Assembly (NCBI RefSeq): GCF_014646155.1
Contig: NZ_BMMX01000009.1
Span: 120,363 to 184,362, forward strand
DNA: 64,000 nt
DNA from: Mangrovihabitans endophyticus
GTDB lineage: Bacteria; Actinomycetota; Actinomycetes; Mycobacteriales; Micromonosporaceae
Reading direction: 5' to 3'
Shown here piece by piece: positions 49,095 through 59,207 of the stretch. The notes under the pieces are model-generated. The model worked only from the letters and a program-made list of their open reading frames with translations. It made no database searches and was not told where the DNA came from. A program made the position numbers and the translations under genes. How positions within the stretch are numbered: the first letter of the stretch is position 1; each line of letters opens with the position of its first letter.

Positions 49095-51704
49095 CTACCC
49101 GTCCGCGCCGGGGTTGTCGGCGCCGGGCTCCGCGCGGTCCGGGGCCGGTGGCAGGGCATGCCGGTGGGAGCGCAGCGGCGGCGGCATGGCGCCCGCGGTC
49201 GGCATGGACTCCGCATCGATCGTGTCCGGGTCCGGTCCCGGCGCGGGGGTGACGTCCAGGCGCGCCACGACCTGCGGCGGCGCGGTGCGGCCGGCGAACG
49301 GCATCTCGTCGCGGTCACCCACCGGCGGGTGCGGGGGCGGCCCTGGTGGGGGTGGCCCGTGCGGCAGCGACAGGTGCGGCAGCGGCGCGGCGGGTGTCGC
49401 GCCGCTCACGGCCGGAAAGGTCACGGTCGTCTCCGACGGTGCGCCGCCCGCCGGTGACGTCTCGGCGCCGACCGGTGCCTGGTCCGGGCGGCGGTGCCGC
49501 CCCGCCGGGGCCGTCGATTCCGCCGGGGCCGTCGATTCTGGCGGGGCCGTCGATTCTGGCGGGGCCGCCGGGTGGGCCGGACTCGCCGCGTACTCGGCCA
49601 GCCCGGCGCGGGCCTGCAGGCGGCGCAGCGGACCCGGCGCCCACCACGCCGCCTCGCCCAGCATCGCCAGCACCGCGGGCACCAGCAGCATCCGGACCAC
49701 GGTGGCGTCCAGCACCAACGCGATGATCATGCCGACGCCGACGAAGCGCATGGTGGCGATCGACGACAACGCGAACGCGCCGGTCACCACGACGAGCAGC
49801 ACCGCCGCGGCGCTGATCACCCGCCCGGTGCGCGCCAGCCCGGTGGTGACCGCCTCGGCGGTGCTCGCCCCGCGGGTGCGCGCCTCCACCATCCGGGACA
49901 GCAGGAACACCTCGTAGTCGGTGGACAGCCCGAAGACCACCGCGGCCATCAGCACCACGATGCCCACCTCCAACGGCGCCGGGGTGACCCGCAGCAGCGA
50001 CGCGCCGTGGCCGTCCTGGAAGATCCACACCAGCGCGCCGAAGGTCGCGCACAGGCTGAGCGCGCTGAGCACCACCGCCTTCACCGGCAGCAGCACCGAG
50101 CCGAAGGCCAGGAACATCAGTACCAGCGTGGCCCCGGCCAGCAGGCCGATCATCAGCGGCAGCCGGGCGGCGGTGGCTGCCAGGCTGTCCACGTTGCGGG
50201 CCGTCGCACCGCCCACCAGCACACCCGCGCCGTCCGGCGGGTCCAGCGCGCGGATGGCCTCGACCACGTCCCGGTCCGCCGCGCTGAACGGGTCGGGGTC
50301 TGGCGGTGTCGCGGTGAACACCTGGAGGGTGCCCGTCGACCCGGCCGGGGTGACCGCCGTGACGCCCGGCAGGCCGGCCACCCGCGCGGCGACCGCGCGG
50401 CCCGCGGCGGCGTCGCCGCGCACCACGACCTGGATCCCCGAGGTGCTCAGCGCCGGATAGCCGGCCTTCAGCGTCTCCACGGCCTGCCGGGCCGGGTCGC
50501 CGGCGGGCAGGGTGCGCTCGTCGGTCTCGCCGAACTGCACGCCGCGGATCGGAGCGGCCAGCACCAGCAGCCCGGCCAGCAGCGGCAGCGCGACGAGCAC
50601 CGGGCGGCGCAGCACGGCCGCGGCCAGGCGGGCCCATCCGGCGCCGGACCCGGCGGTGCGGCGGCGTCCGGGCAGGCGCACCGGCAGCCGGTCGACGCGC
50701 GGGCCCAGCAGCGCCAGCAGCGCCGGCAGCAGGGTCAGGGACAGCAGCGCGGCCAGCGCCACCGCGGCCAGCCCGCCGTACGCCAGCGACTTGAGGAAGC
50801 CCTGCGGGAACAGCATCAGCCCGGCCAGGGCGATCATCAGCAGGCTGGCGGAGAACAGGACGGTGCGCCCGGCGGTGGCCACGCTGCGCGACACCGCCTC
50901 CGCGGTGCCGCGGCCGGCAGCCTGTTCCTCCCGGAACCGTCCGACCAGGAACAGCCCGTAGTCGATGGCCATGCCCAGCCCCAGCAGGCTGGCCACGTTG
51001 ACCGCGAACGAGTTCACGTCGTGCGCCGCAGCGATCGCCCGCAGCACGCCGAGCGCGCCCAGCACCGCGGTTCCGCCGACCACCACCGGTAGCGCCGCGG
51101 CCACCAGGGAACCGAAGATGAACAGCAGCAGCACCAGCACCACCGGCAGCGAGACCGCCTCGGCGAAGGCCAGGTCGTGCGCGGAGCGGCCGGCGGTGGC
51201 GTCGGCCAGCGGGGTCGCCCCGGCGGCCTGCACGCGGGCGCCGTCGACCGCGAGCCGGTCGTCGATCTCCCGGTACGCGTCGAGTTTGGCCCCGTCGTCG
51301 CCGCCGGCCAGGGTCAGCACGGCGACCGCGGACGAATGATCGGTGGCGGCGTACGCCGCGGCGGCCGCCGCGGACGGCGCCTGCCAGTACGAGACGACCG
51401 TGGTGACCGCCGAGCGGGGCAGCGCGGCCAGGCGCTGCTCGACCCGCTGGGCGAACTGCGGGTCGTCGATGGTGGTGCCGACCGGCGTGTAGACCACCAC
51501 CACGTCACCGCTGCGGGCGCCGAGCGCGCGCTGCACCGTCTCGGCGGCCCGGGTGGATTCGCTGCCCGGGTCGTAGTAGCCGCCCTCGGAGAGCTGCCCG
51601 AACACGCCCATGCCCCAGACGCCCGCGGCGGCGACCGCGCACAACGCGATCACCAGCACGGGCCAGCGGAACCGGGCCACCCACGACCCCCAGGCGGCGA
51701 ACAC
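49095..51704 (-). CDS. MMPL/RND-family transporter with long C-terminal tail
   Basis: About 869 residues with 12 helices and two exterior loops in the MmpL/RND layout. GYYDPGSESTRAAETVQRAL begins the first loop; LLGLGMAIDYGLFLVGRFREEQ and VVFGLSTDYEVFLLSRMVEARTRG are the proton-relay Asp-Tyr segments of the two halves. The C-terminal 200 residues are a Pro/Ala-rich tail including ESTAP repeats. Such proteins export lipids or small molecules. The start is placed at GTG 51704 because GGAGAGGGGG lies 7 bases upstream; a longer frame to 51857 has none. AraC and SDR genes follow on the same strand. Substrate unknown. Confidence 0.93.
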   Translation of the reverse strand: MFAAWGSWVARFRWPVLVIALCAVAAAGVWGMGVFGQLSEGGYYDPGSESTRAAETVQRALGARSGDVVVVYTPVGTTIDDPQFAQRVEQRLAALPRSAVTTVVSYWQAPSAAAAAAYAATDHSSAVAVLTLAGGDDGAKLDAYREIDDRLAVDGARVQAAGATPLADATAGRSAHDLAFAEAVSLPVVLVLLLFIFGSLVAAALPVVVGGTAVLGALGVLRAIAAAHDVNSFAVNVASLLGLGMAIDYGLFLVGRFREEQAAGRGTAEAVSRSVATAGRTVLFSASLLMIALAGLMLFPQGFLKSLAYGGLAAVALAALLSLTLLPALLALLGPRVDRLPVRLPGRRRTAGSGAGWARLAAAVLRRPVLVALPLLAGLLVLAAPIRGVQFGETDERTLPAGDPARQAVETLKAGYPALSTSGIQVVVRGDAAAGRAVAARVAGLPGVTAVTPAGSTGTLQVFTATPPDPDPFSAADRDVVEAIRALDPPDGAGVLVGGATARNVDSLAATAARLPLMIGLLAGATLVLMFLAFGSVLLPVKAVVLSALSLCATFGALVWIFQDGHGASLLRVTPAPLEVGIVVLMAAVVFGLSTDYEVFLLSRMVEARTRGASTAEAVTTGLARTGRVISAAAVLLVVVTGAFALSSIATMRFVGVGMIIALVLDATVVRMLLVPAVLAMLGEAAWWAPGPLRRLQARAGLAEYAASPAHPAAPPESTAPPESTAPAESTAPAGRHRRPDQAPVGAETSPAGGAPSETTVTFPAVSGATPAAPLPHLSLPHGPPPPGPPPHPPVGDRDEMPFAGRTAPPQVVARLDVTPAPGPDPDTIDAESMPTAGAMPPPLRSHRHALPPAPDRAEPGADNPGADG
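49503..49565 (-). repeat. Tandem 18-bp units in the MMPL tail
   Basis: Units like CCGTCGATTCTGGCGGGG (+ strand) encode repeated PESTAP/AESTAP, in frame, in the C-terminal tail. Confidence 0.75.
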
Positions 51705-51787
51705 GGCCGCACCCCCTCTCCGGCTGGCCGGCGGCGCGCCTGCCGGTGTCCCGTCAGACAACCGGTGTCCCCTCAGATAAGCAGAAA

Positions 51788-52681
51788 TCAGCGCAGCGTG
51801 GCGGCTTCCAGCGCGACTCCGCCGCAGTCGTCGTCGAACGACCGGTCGGTGCGCCACGTGACGGTGAGCCGCCCGTCACGCGGCGCCCGGTAGTCGATGA
51901 CGAACATGGCGGTGGACATCCGGTTGTCGCGTTCCTCCAGCCGCTGCACGCGGGTGCCGCCGCCGGTGGACAGCGCCGCCTCCAGCCGTCCCCGTCCGGC
52001 GAACACTCCCACGTACACGCGCAGGGTGCGTTCGCCGGTGCCGGCCGGCGCGGACAGCGTGAAGCCGTTGCCGTCGCCGCAGGTGCGGATGCCGGTGGGG
52101 GTGCCGTCGGAGTGCGGCACCGGGGAGCCGCCCTCCCAGCGGAACCGTTGCGGGCTGAGCGCGTGCCGGAACCGGGGCGCCTGCGGGCGGCCCTCCACGA
52201 TGTCGAATCCGCCGTCGGCGTCGCGTTCCTGGGAGAAGGCGTTCTGCTGGCCCCAGTGCACCCAGTCCCGGCGGCCCTCCGACGGCAGGTCGACCACGGC
52301 GGGCACGTCGCCGCGGGCGACGGTGACCGTGCCGGTGTCCGGCGGCGGGCTGGTGGCCGGCGGGGGCGGGCTGGTGGCGCGGGTGGGGCTGGGGCTGGGC
52401 GACGGGCTGGACGACGACGGCGACGGCAGCGGGATCACCGCCTGGTCGGGTGGGCTGCTGTCCAGGCCGCCCAGCGCCGGGGGCTGCGGCAGCGGAAGGG
52501 CGGCGGGCGGGTCGCTGCGCATCGCGCGGGCGACGACGATGCCGAACGCCACCACCACCAGCACCCCGGCCAGGATCACCGCGGCCGGGATGGCGATCTC
52601 GGCGAGATGGCGGCGGCCGTCGCCGGCCGGGAACGGCCCGGCGCTGAAGTGGCGACCGGAGCTGCGGTCGTCGTCGGGCAC
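51788..52681 (-). CDS. Membrane-anchored protein with a sugar-binding-like domain
   Basis: A 297-residue protein. After a short cytoplasmic segment (HFSAGPFPAGDGRRHLAEIA) comes one transmembrane helix (about 33-52, AAVILAGVLVVVAFGIVVA), a Pro/Ser-rich linker and a beta-rich exterior domain with DWVHWG, GIRTCGDGNGFTLSAPAGTGERTL and a C-terminal TVTWRTDRSFDDDCGGVALEAATL. DWVHWG-type domains occur in actinomycete carbohydrate-associated proteins. Function unknown; cell-surface sugar binding likely. GTG at 52681 follows AGGAG by 5 nt. It lies 83 bp upstream of the MMPL start on the same strand, possibly one transcript. Confidence 0.72.
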   Translation of the reverse strand: MPDDDRSSGRHFSAGPFPAGDGRRHLAEIAIPAAVILAGVLVVVAFGIVVARAMRSDPPAALPLPQPPALGGLDSSPPDQAVIPLPSPSSSSPSPSPSPTRATSPPPPATSPPPDTGTVTVARGDVPAVVDLPSEGRRDWVHWGQQNAFSQERDADGGFDIVEGRPQAPRFRHALSPQRFRWEGGSPVPHSDGTPTGIRTCGDGNGFTLSAPAGTGERTLRVYVGVFAGRGRLEAALSTGGGTRVQRLEERDNRMSTAMFVIDYRAPRDGRLTVTWRTDRSFDDDCGGVALEAATLR

Positions 52682-52856
52682 CGGCTCTCCTGTGGCGGGT
52701 GGGGGTGTCGCGGCGTCGCGGGCTCGTCGGGATGCGCGCCACCGCGGTGGGGGGAGACCTACGATCTCACCTCGGTCGCCGGGAGACCAGAGGAGGATCG
52801 GCAGTCGGCCGGACGGATGACCCGGCCGGCGACGCCCGCCGCGCCTGAGCTGCCCG

Positions 52857-53651
52857 TCAGAGCTGGGTGACCACGAGGTCGACCTGGCGCGCCCGCCCGG
52901 CCGGAGCGTCCCGCGGCTCGACCGTGTGCCCGAGGTCACGCAGCGCGGTGATCAGGTCGGCCGGTGTGCGCGGGGTGGCCCGCGCGTGCGCCAGCGACCG
53001 CACCAGGCGCCCCTTGGCGGCCTTGTTGACATGGCTCACCACGGTCCGTCGCGGCACACCGTCCACCCGGGTCTCGTGCAGCACACGCACCTGCACGGCC
53101 GCCGCCGCGGGCGCCGGCCACATCGCCTGGTAGGCGCCGGACCGCAGATCCAGCACCGGTCCGTCGACGGCGTCCGCCAGCGCCGGGGCCAGCGCGCGGC
53201 GCCAGTACGCGGCGAGCCCGCCGATCGGCGGCACGCATGCATGCACCGGGCAGCGGTACGCCGGGATGCGGTCGTGCAGGCGCACCACGCCCCACAGCCC
53301 GGAGAACACCACCGCCCGGGGCGCCAGCCAGGCCCGCGCGTGCGATGGCAGCCCGGCCCAGTCCAGCGCGCCGTACAGCACCCCGGTGTACACGCCGGTG
53401 GCCGGTGCGGCCGGCGCCTCGGGCAGGCCCGCGTTGCGGGTCACCTCACCGGTCTGCGCGGCGGACAGCCCGAGCATGGCCAGCGACGCGGCGACGCCCC
53501 GGGCGCTGCCGCGCCGGCACAGCCGGACCAGGCGGTTGAGCACCCGGGTGCGCTCGCGGGTGAGCCGGGGCAGGAACAGGCCGGCCGGGTCCAGCGGCGC
53601 GCCGGGCCCCGGCGCCGTCTTGCCTTCCGACGGCGGCAGCAGAATGAGCAT
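52857..53651 (-). CDS. yaaA: YaaA family protein (peroxide stress, UPF0246)
   Basis: A 264-residue protein. The N-terminus MLILLPPSEGKTAP is the family signature, followed by TGVYTGVLYGALDWAGL, FSGLWGVVRLHDRIPAYRC, and VVSHVNKAAKGRLVRSL; together these match YaaA/DUF328. The E. coli member lowers free iron and protects DNA under hydrogen peroxide stress. ATG at 53651; TAGCCT six bases upstream (overlapping the copper-gene stop) hints at a leaderless start, but coexpression with the upstream copper protein is also possible, since only 9 bp separate them. Confidence 0.9.
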   Translation of the reverse strand: MLILLPPSEGKTAPGPGAPLDPAGLFLPRLTRERTRVLNRLVRLCRRGSARGVAASLAMLGLSAAQTGEVTRNAGLPEAPAAPATGVYTGVLYGALDWAGLPSHARAWLAPRAVVFSGLWGVVRLHDRIPAYRCPVHACVPPIGGLAAYWRRALAPALADAVDGPVLDLRSGAYQAMWPAPAAAAVQVRVLHETRVDGVPRRTVVSHVNKAAKGRLVRSLAHARATPRTPADLITALRDLGHTVEPRDAPAGRARQVDLVVTQL

Positions 53652-53660
53652 CTTGCGAGG

Positions 53661-55331
53661 CTAGGGCACCCGCTGGGACCCGCGGCGGTCGGCGTCCACG
53701 GTGACCGTCGTCCGCACGGTGGCCTGATCGATCTCGGACACGCGCACGGTGAAGGCGACCTGGTACACGCCCGGCAGCGGAAAGGTGATCGCACCCACCG
53801 CGTGGTGTTCCGGGTCCAGCCCGAGCATCGGGGTGCGCACCGGTTCCAGGCCGCGTCCGGTCAGCGTCGACGTGACCGTCCACTCCTTCGCGGGCAGGGC
53901 CGCGCCGGCCGGCGTGTACACGTACGCGTGGATGGTGTTGTTCTCGCCGAGCTGCACCGGATAGATGTTGAACTGCAGGGTGAACAGGTCGCAGGTGAGC
54001 GTCTGCGACACGCCCTCCTCGGACACCGCGGCGGCGTCGGTGTCCGCGGTGCGCCCGGGGTTGACCTGCACCAGCACCGCGCTGATCGCCAGCACCACCG
54101 CGGTGGCCAGCACCTCCGCGCCGACCGTGCGGCGCAGCCGGGCGGCGCCCGCGGCCGGCACCTGGGCGCGGCGCACCAGCGTGCGGGCGTACCCGGCGGC
54201 GGTCAGCGTCACCGCCAGCACGGCCACCTTGATCAGCAGCAGCCTGCCGTACCCGGTGTGCACGAGCGCGGGCACCGACCCGACCTGCACCACCGCCTGC
54301 ACCACCCCGCCGCCGACCAGCCAGACCACGGCGATCGCGGCGGTGCGCGACCAGGCCGCAAGGATCACCTGCAACACCCGCGGCGGGGTGCGCGGCAGCA
54401 CGACCGTGGCCAGCGTGACCAGCCCGCCCAGCCACACCGACATGGCCGCCAGGTGCACCACGTCGGACGCCACGATCGCGGGTGCCAGCGGCGACGCCAC
54501 CGCGTGACCCACCAGCGGCCAGGTGGTCAGGGTGGCCGCGCCGAGGGCGATCACCAGCGCGGTGCGGCCCCGCCCGGCCACACCGCGCAACACCGGTGGC
54601 AGCAGCGCGGCGACCACCGCCAGAGCGGCCAGGCGGGCGCACAGGGTCACCCCGTACGCGCTGGTGAGCACCGCCCGTAACGCCGAGGCGGAGAAGTCCC
54701 ACAGCGGCCCGCCGCTGCTGTCCGGCGCCTGCGCCCACAGGGACGCGCAGGTGCCCGCGGCCACCAGCACCAGCCCGGCGCGCACCAGCACGACGGCCGG
54801 CCGGCGGGACAACCGCCGCGGCCACATCGACGCGAGCAGCAGCGCCGGACCGGCGATCAGGGCGAGCCCGGCGTACCCGGCGTACCGGGCGGCGGGCACC
54901 GCGACCGCCACCGACGCGTGGTCGCCGTCGCCGTCCGCGGCCGGCGGGGTGGCCGAGGGCGCGCCCACCGAGAAGGTCAGCCCGCCGGCCACCGGGTGGC
55001 TGTCCGCCGAGATCACCCGGTAGCTCACCAGGTAGGTGCCCAGCGGCCGGTCCGCGCGGCGCACCGGGATGCGCAGCACCGCGCCGCGCGCGGTGGCCTC
55101 GCCGGAGATGCGCCGGCCGTCCGGGGCGAGCACCGTGATGCGCCCGGCCACCGGCGTGATCGCCTCGCTGAACGTCACGGTGACCTCGGCGGGGGAGGAG
55201 CCCACGATGCTGCCCGGCGCGGGCGTCGAGGTCAGCAGGGCGGCGTGCGCCTGCGCCGCGCTCGCCGGTCCGAGCAGCACGACGAGACCGGTGACCACGA
55301 GGGTGACCAGCGAGACGAGAACGCGACGCAC
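53661..55331 (-). CDS. CopC-CopD fusion copper protein
   Basis: About 556 residues. The signal peptide ([21 protein letters not shown]) ends before [13 protein letters not shown], the mature CopC N-terminus whose first His binds Cu(II); [21 protein letters not shown] gives further CopC ligands. Then comes a CopD-like region of about eight helices including [18 protein letters not shown], and a C-terminal beta domain ([18 protein letters not shown] to the end). CopC-CopD pairs take up copper across the membrane, here in one chain. TTG at 55367 or GTG at 55331 could start it; 55331 gives the cleaner signal peptide. YaaA follows 9 bp later. Confidence 0.88.
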   Translation of the reverse strand: MRRVLVSLVTLVVTGLVVLLGPASAAQAHAALLTSTPAPGSIVGSSPAEVTVTFSEAITPVAGRITVLAPDGRRISGEATARGAVLRIPVRRADRPLGTYLVSYRVISADSHPVAGGLTFSVGAPSATPPAADGDGDHASVAVAVPAARYAGYAGLALIAGPALLLASMWPRRLSRRPAVVLVRAGLVLVAAGTCASLWAQAPDSSGGPLWDFSASALRAVLTSAYGVTLCARLAALAVVAALLPPVLRGVAGRGRTALVIALGAATLTTWPLVGHAVASPLAPAIVASDVVHLAAMSVWLGGLVTLATVVLPRTPPRVLQVILAAWSRTAAIAVVWLVGGGVVQAVVQVGSVPALVHTGYGRLLLIKVAVLAVTLTAAGYARTLVRRAQVPAAGAARLRRTVGAEVLATAVVLAISAVLVQVNPGRTADTDAAAVSEEGVSQTLTCDLFTLQFNIYPVQLGENNTIHAYVYTPAGAALPAKEWTVTSTLTGRGLEPVRTPMLGLDPEHHAVGAITFPLPGVYQVAFTVRVSEIDQATVRTTVTVDADRRGSQRVP

Positions 55332-55544
55332 GCAGGGAAGAACGGATCCGGGCGGCCGGCGGTTCAACGGCCGGGCCGTCTCGTCCGTGGTGCGCCACTG
55401 CCCGGCCGTCGCCGGCGGGTGCGGTTACCATCCGGACAGGGCCGGCGCTCCCCGGCCCGGCTGTCGCATCCGAGCTGCCCACCCACGCCCTGCCACCCCG
55501 TCCCCGGCTGCCCCGGCCGCCGTCCGTCCCGCCAGGAGGCCCCG

Positions 55545-57188
<1,644 letters not shown>

Positions 57189-57223
57189 CAGGCGCCGGGC
57201 CTGGCACGCGTCGGGCCTGGCAC

Positions 57224-57261
57224 GCATCGGGCCCGGCGCGACACAGCGCCGGGCCCGATGC
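57224..57261. terminator. Perfect 16-bp hairpin between pgm and gnd
   Basis: GCATCGGGCCCGGCGC and its exact complement surround six bases. It lies 36 bp after the pgm stop and 7 bp from the gnd stop, ending both convergent genes. No T tract follows on either strand. Confidence 0.75.
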
Positions 57262-57267
57262 GGGCCG

Positions 57268-58701
57268 TCAGGCCGAGACTTCGCCGCGGTCGTCGGTGGC
57301 CCACAGGGTGTGGAACGAGCCGTCCGCGTCCACCCGGCGGTACGTGTGCGCGCCGAAGAAGTCGCGCTGGCCCTGGATCAGCGCCGCCGGAAGCCGCTGA
57401 GCGCGCAGCCCGTCGTAGTACGCCAGCGCCGACGCGAACCCCGGCGCCGCAATGCCCTGCTGCGCCGCCAACGCCACCACGCGCCGCCACGCGTCCTGGG
57501 CGCCGCCCACCGCCTCCTGGAAGTAGTCGTCCACCAGCAGCGTGGCCAGGCCGGGCTGCTTGTCGTACGCCTGCTTGATGTAGTCCAGGAACTTGGCGCG
57601 GATGATGCAGCCGTCGCGCCAGATGGTGGCCATCGCCCCCGGGTCGATGTCCCAGCCGTACTCGGTGCTCGCCGCCTGGATCTGCTGGAAGCCCTGCGCG
57701 TACGCGACGATCTTGGACGCGAACAGCGCCTGCTCGACGTCCGCCTGCAGGTCGGTGCCGCCCGCGCCGGCCTGCGGTGCCGGGCCGGGCAGGCCCGCCG
57801 CCGCGGCGCGGGTGTCCGGGTCGCCGGACAACGCCCGCGCGAACACCGCCTCGGCGATGCCGCTGACCGGCACGCCCAGGTCCAGCGCCGCCTGCACGGT
57901 CCAGCGGCCGGTGCCCTTCTGCTCGGCCTGGTCCAGCACCACGTCCACGAACGGGTGGCCGGTCTTCGCGTCGTTCTGCCGCAGCACCTCGGCGGTGATC
58001 TCGATCAGGTAGGACCCGAGCCGGCCGGAGTTCCAGCCCTGGAAGATCTGCGCGATCTCGGCCGGCTCGTGGCCGCCCGCGCGCCGCAGGATGTCGTACG
58101 CCTCGGCGATGAGCTGCATGTCGGCGTACTCGATGCCGTTGTGCACCATCTTGACGAAGTGGCCGGCGCCGTCCGGGCCGACGTGCGTGCAGCACGGCAC
58201 CCCGTCGACCTTCGCGGCGATGTCCTCCAGCAGCGGGCCGAGGGAGACGTACGACTCGGCGGAGCCGCCGGGCATGATGCTCGGCCCGTGCAGCGCGCCC
58301 TCCTCACCGCCGGACACGCCCGTGCCGACGAAGTGCAGGCCGCGCTCGCGCAGCGCGGCCTCCCGCCGGCGGGTGTCGGCGAAGTGCGCGTTGCCCGCGT
58401 CGATCAGCATGTCGCCCTCGTCGAGCAGCGGCGCGAACTCCTCGATCACGTCGTCGGTCGGCTTCCCCGCCTTCACCATGATCACCACCCGGCGCGGGCG
58501 TTCCAGGCTGGCCACGAACTGCTCGGCGGTCTCGGCGGGCAGGAACGTGCCCTCCGAGCCGAATTCCTCGACGAGTTCCTTGGTGCGGCGGTACGTACGG
58601 TTGTGCAACGCGACCGTGTGGCCGTGACGCGCGAAGTTGCGCGCCAGGTTGCGCCCCATCACCGCGAGCCCGGTGACGCCGATCTGGGCCTTCTCTGTCA
58701 T
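57268..58701 (-). CDS. gnd: 6-phosphogluconate dehydrogenase, decarboxylating
   Basis: A 477-residue enzyme of the pentose phosphate pathway that converts 6-phosphogluconate to ribulose 5-phosphate with NADP. IGVTGLAVMGRNLARNFARHGH binds the cofactor; VSGGEEGALHGPSIMPGG, HFVKMVHNGIEYADMQLIAEAYDIL (catalytic Lys, Glu) and the C-terminal GAHTYRRVDADGSFHT substrate tail are all present. ATG at 58701. This is the long (GndA/NADP-type) form. A MazF-like gene is divergent 155 bp upstream. Confidence 0.97.
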   Translation of the reverse strand: MTEKAQIGVTGLAVMGRNLARNFARHGHTVALHNRTYRRTKELVEEFGSEGTFLPAETAEQFVASLERPRRVVIMVKAGKPTDDVIEEFAPLLDEGDMLIDAGNAHFADTRRREAALRERGLHFVGTGVSGGEEGALHGPSIMPGGSAESYVSLGPLLEDIAAKVDGVPCCTHVGPDGAGHFVKMVHNGIEYADMQLIAEAYDILRRAGGHEPAEIAQIFQGWNSGRLGSYLIEITAEVLRQNDAKTGHPFVDVVLDQAEQKGTGRWTVQAALDLGVPVSGIAEAVFARALSGDPDTRAAAAGLPGPAPQAGAGGTDLQADVEQALFASKIVAYAQGFQQIQAASTEYGWDIDPGAMATIWRDGCIIRAKFLDYIKQAYDKQPGLATLLVDDYFQEAVGGAQDAWRRVVALAAQQGIAAPGFASALAYYDGLRAQRLPAALIQGQRDFFGAHTYRRVDADGSFHTLWATDDRGEVSA

Positions 58702-58843
58702 GTTCTCGAATCCTTCCGTCGCCGGTCGCCTTCATTCTTACGTGCCCGCCTGCCGGGTGGTTCGATCACGGGGGTGACCAGGGGCATGTATCGGTCCGGT
58801 CACCAGCGCCCGCCCGCCCGCGCGCGCGACGACCATGCGGCGG

Positions 58844-58849
58844 TACGCT
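58844..58849 (+). promoter_or_regulatory. -10 element of a leaderless promoter for the MazF-like gene
   Basis: TACGCT followed by seven bases and then the ATG at 58857, so transcription would start at the A of the start codon. No ribosome site is present. Confidence 0.45.
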
Positions 58850-58856
58850 CGCTGCG

Positions 58857-59171
58857 ATGAAGCGCGGCGAGATCTGGACCATCGGCAGCCCCGCCGATCT
58901 GCGCTACCGCGTGCTGGTCCTGTCCGCGGACACCTACAACGACCGGTCCAACGCCTCACCGTACTGCGCGCCGATCGTGCGGCAGCGTGGCGCGACCGAG
59001 CTTCCGCCGTACGCGGTGGCCCTCACCGAGCAGGATCCGATCACCGGCGTGGTGGTGGTCAACCGGATGCGTCGGCTGCCGGCCGCGGTGGGCGCCGAGC
59101 GCATCGGCATGGTCACCGGTGCGAGCATGGCCCGCCTGGCCGCGGCGGTGCGGGACCTGTTCGAGGTCTGA
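58857..59171 (+). CDS. MazF/PemK-family toxin-like protein, apparently without antitoxin
   Basis: A 104-residue single-domain protein. MKRGEIWTIGSPADLRYRVLVLSADTYN is the family N-terminal strand pair, VRQRGATELPPYAVALTE the middle loop, and VVVVNRMRRLPAA and LAAAVRDLFEV the end, matching the MazF/PemK/CcdB fold of endoribonucleases. Upstream and downstream there is no antitoxin-sized ORF of the MazE or RHH type. It may be an orphan or a repurposed RNA-binding protein. The start is supported by TACGCT seven bases before ATG. Confidence 0.82.
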   Translation: MKRGEIWTIGSPADLRYRVLVLSADTYNDRSNASPYCAPIVRQRGATELPPYAVALTEQDPITGVVVVNRMRRLPAAVGAERIGMVTGASMARLAAAVRDLFEV

Positions 59172-59207
59172 CCCGCGCCGCCGCGGCGTTCCGCCCCGAG
59201 GGACCGG

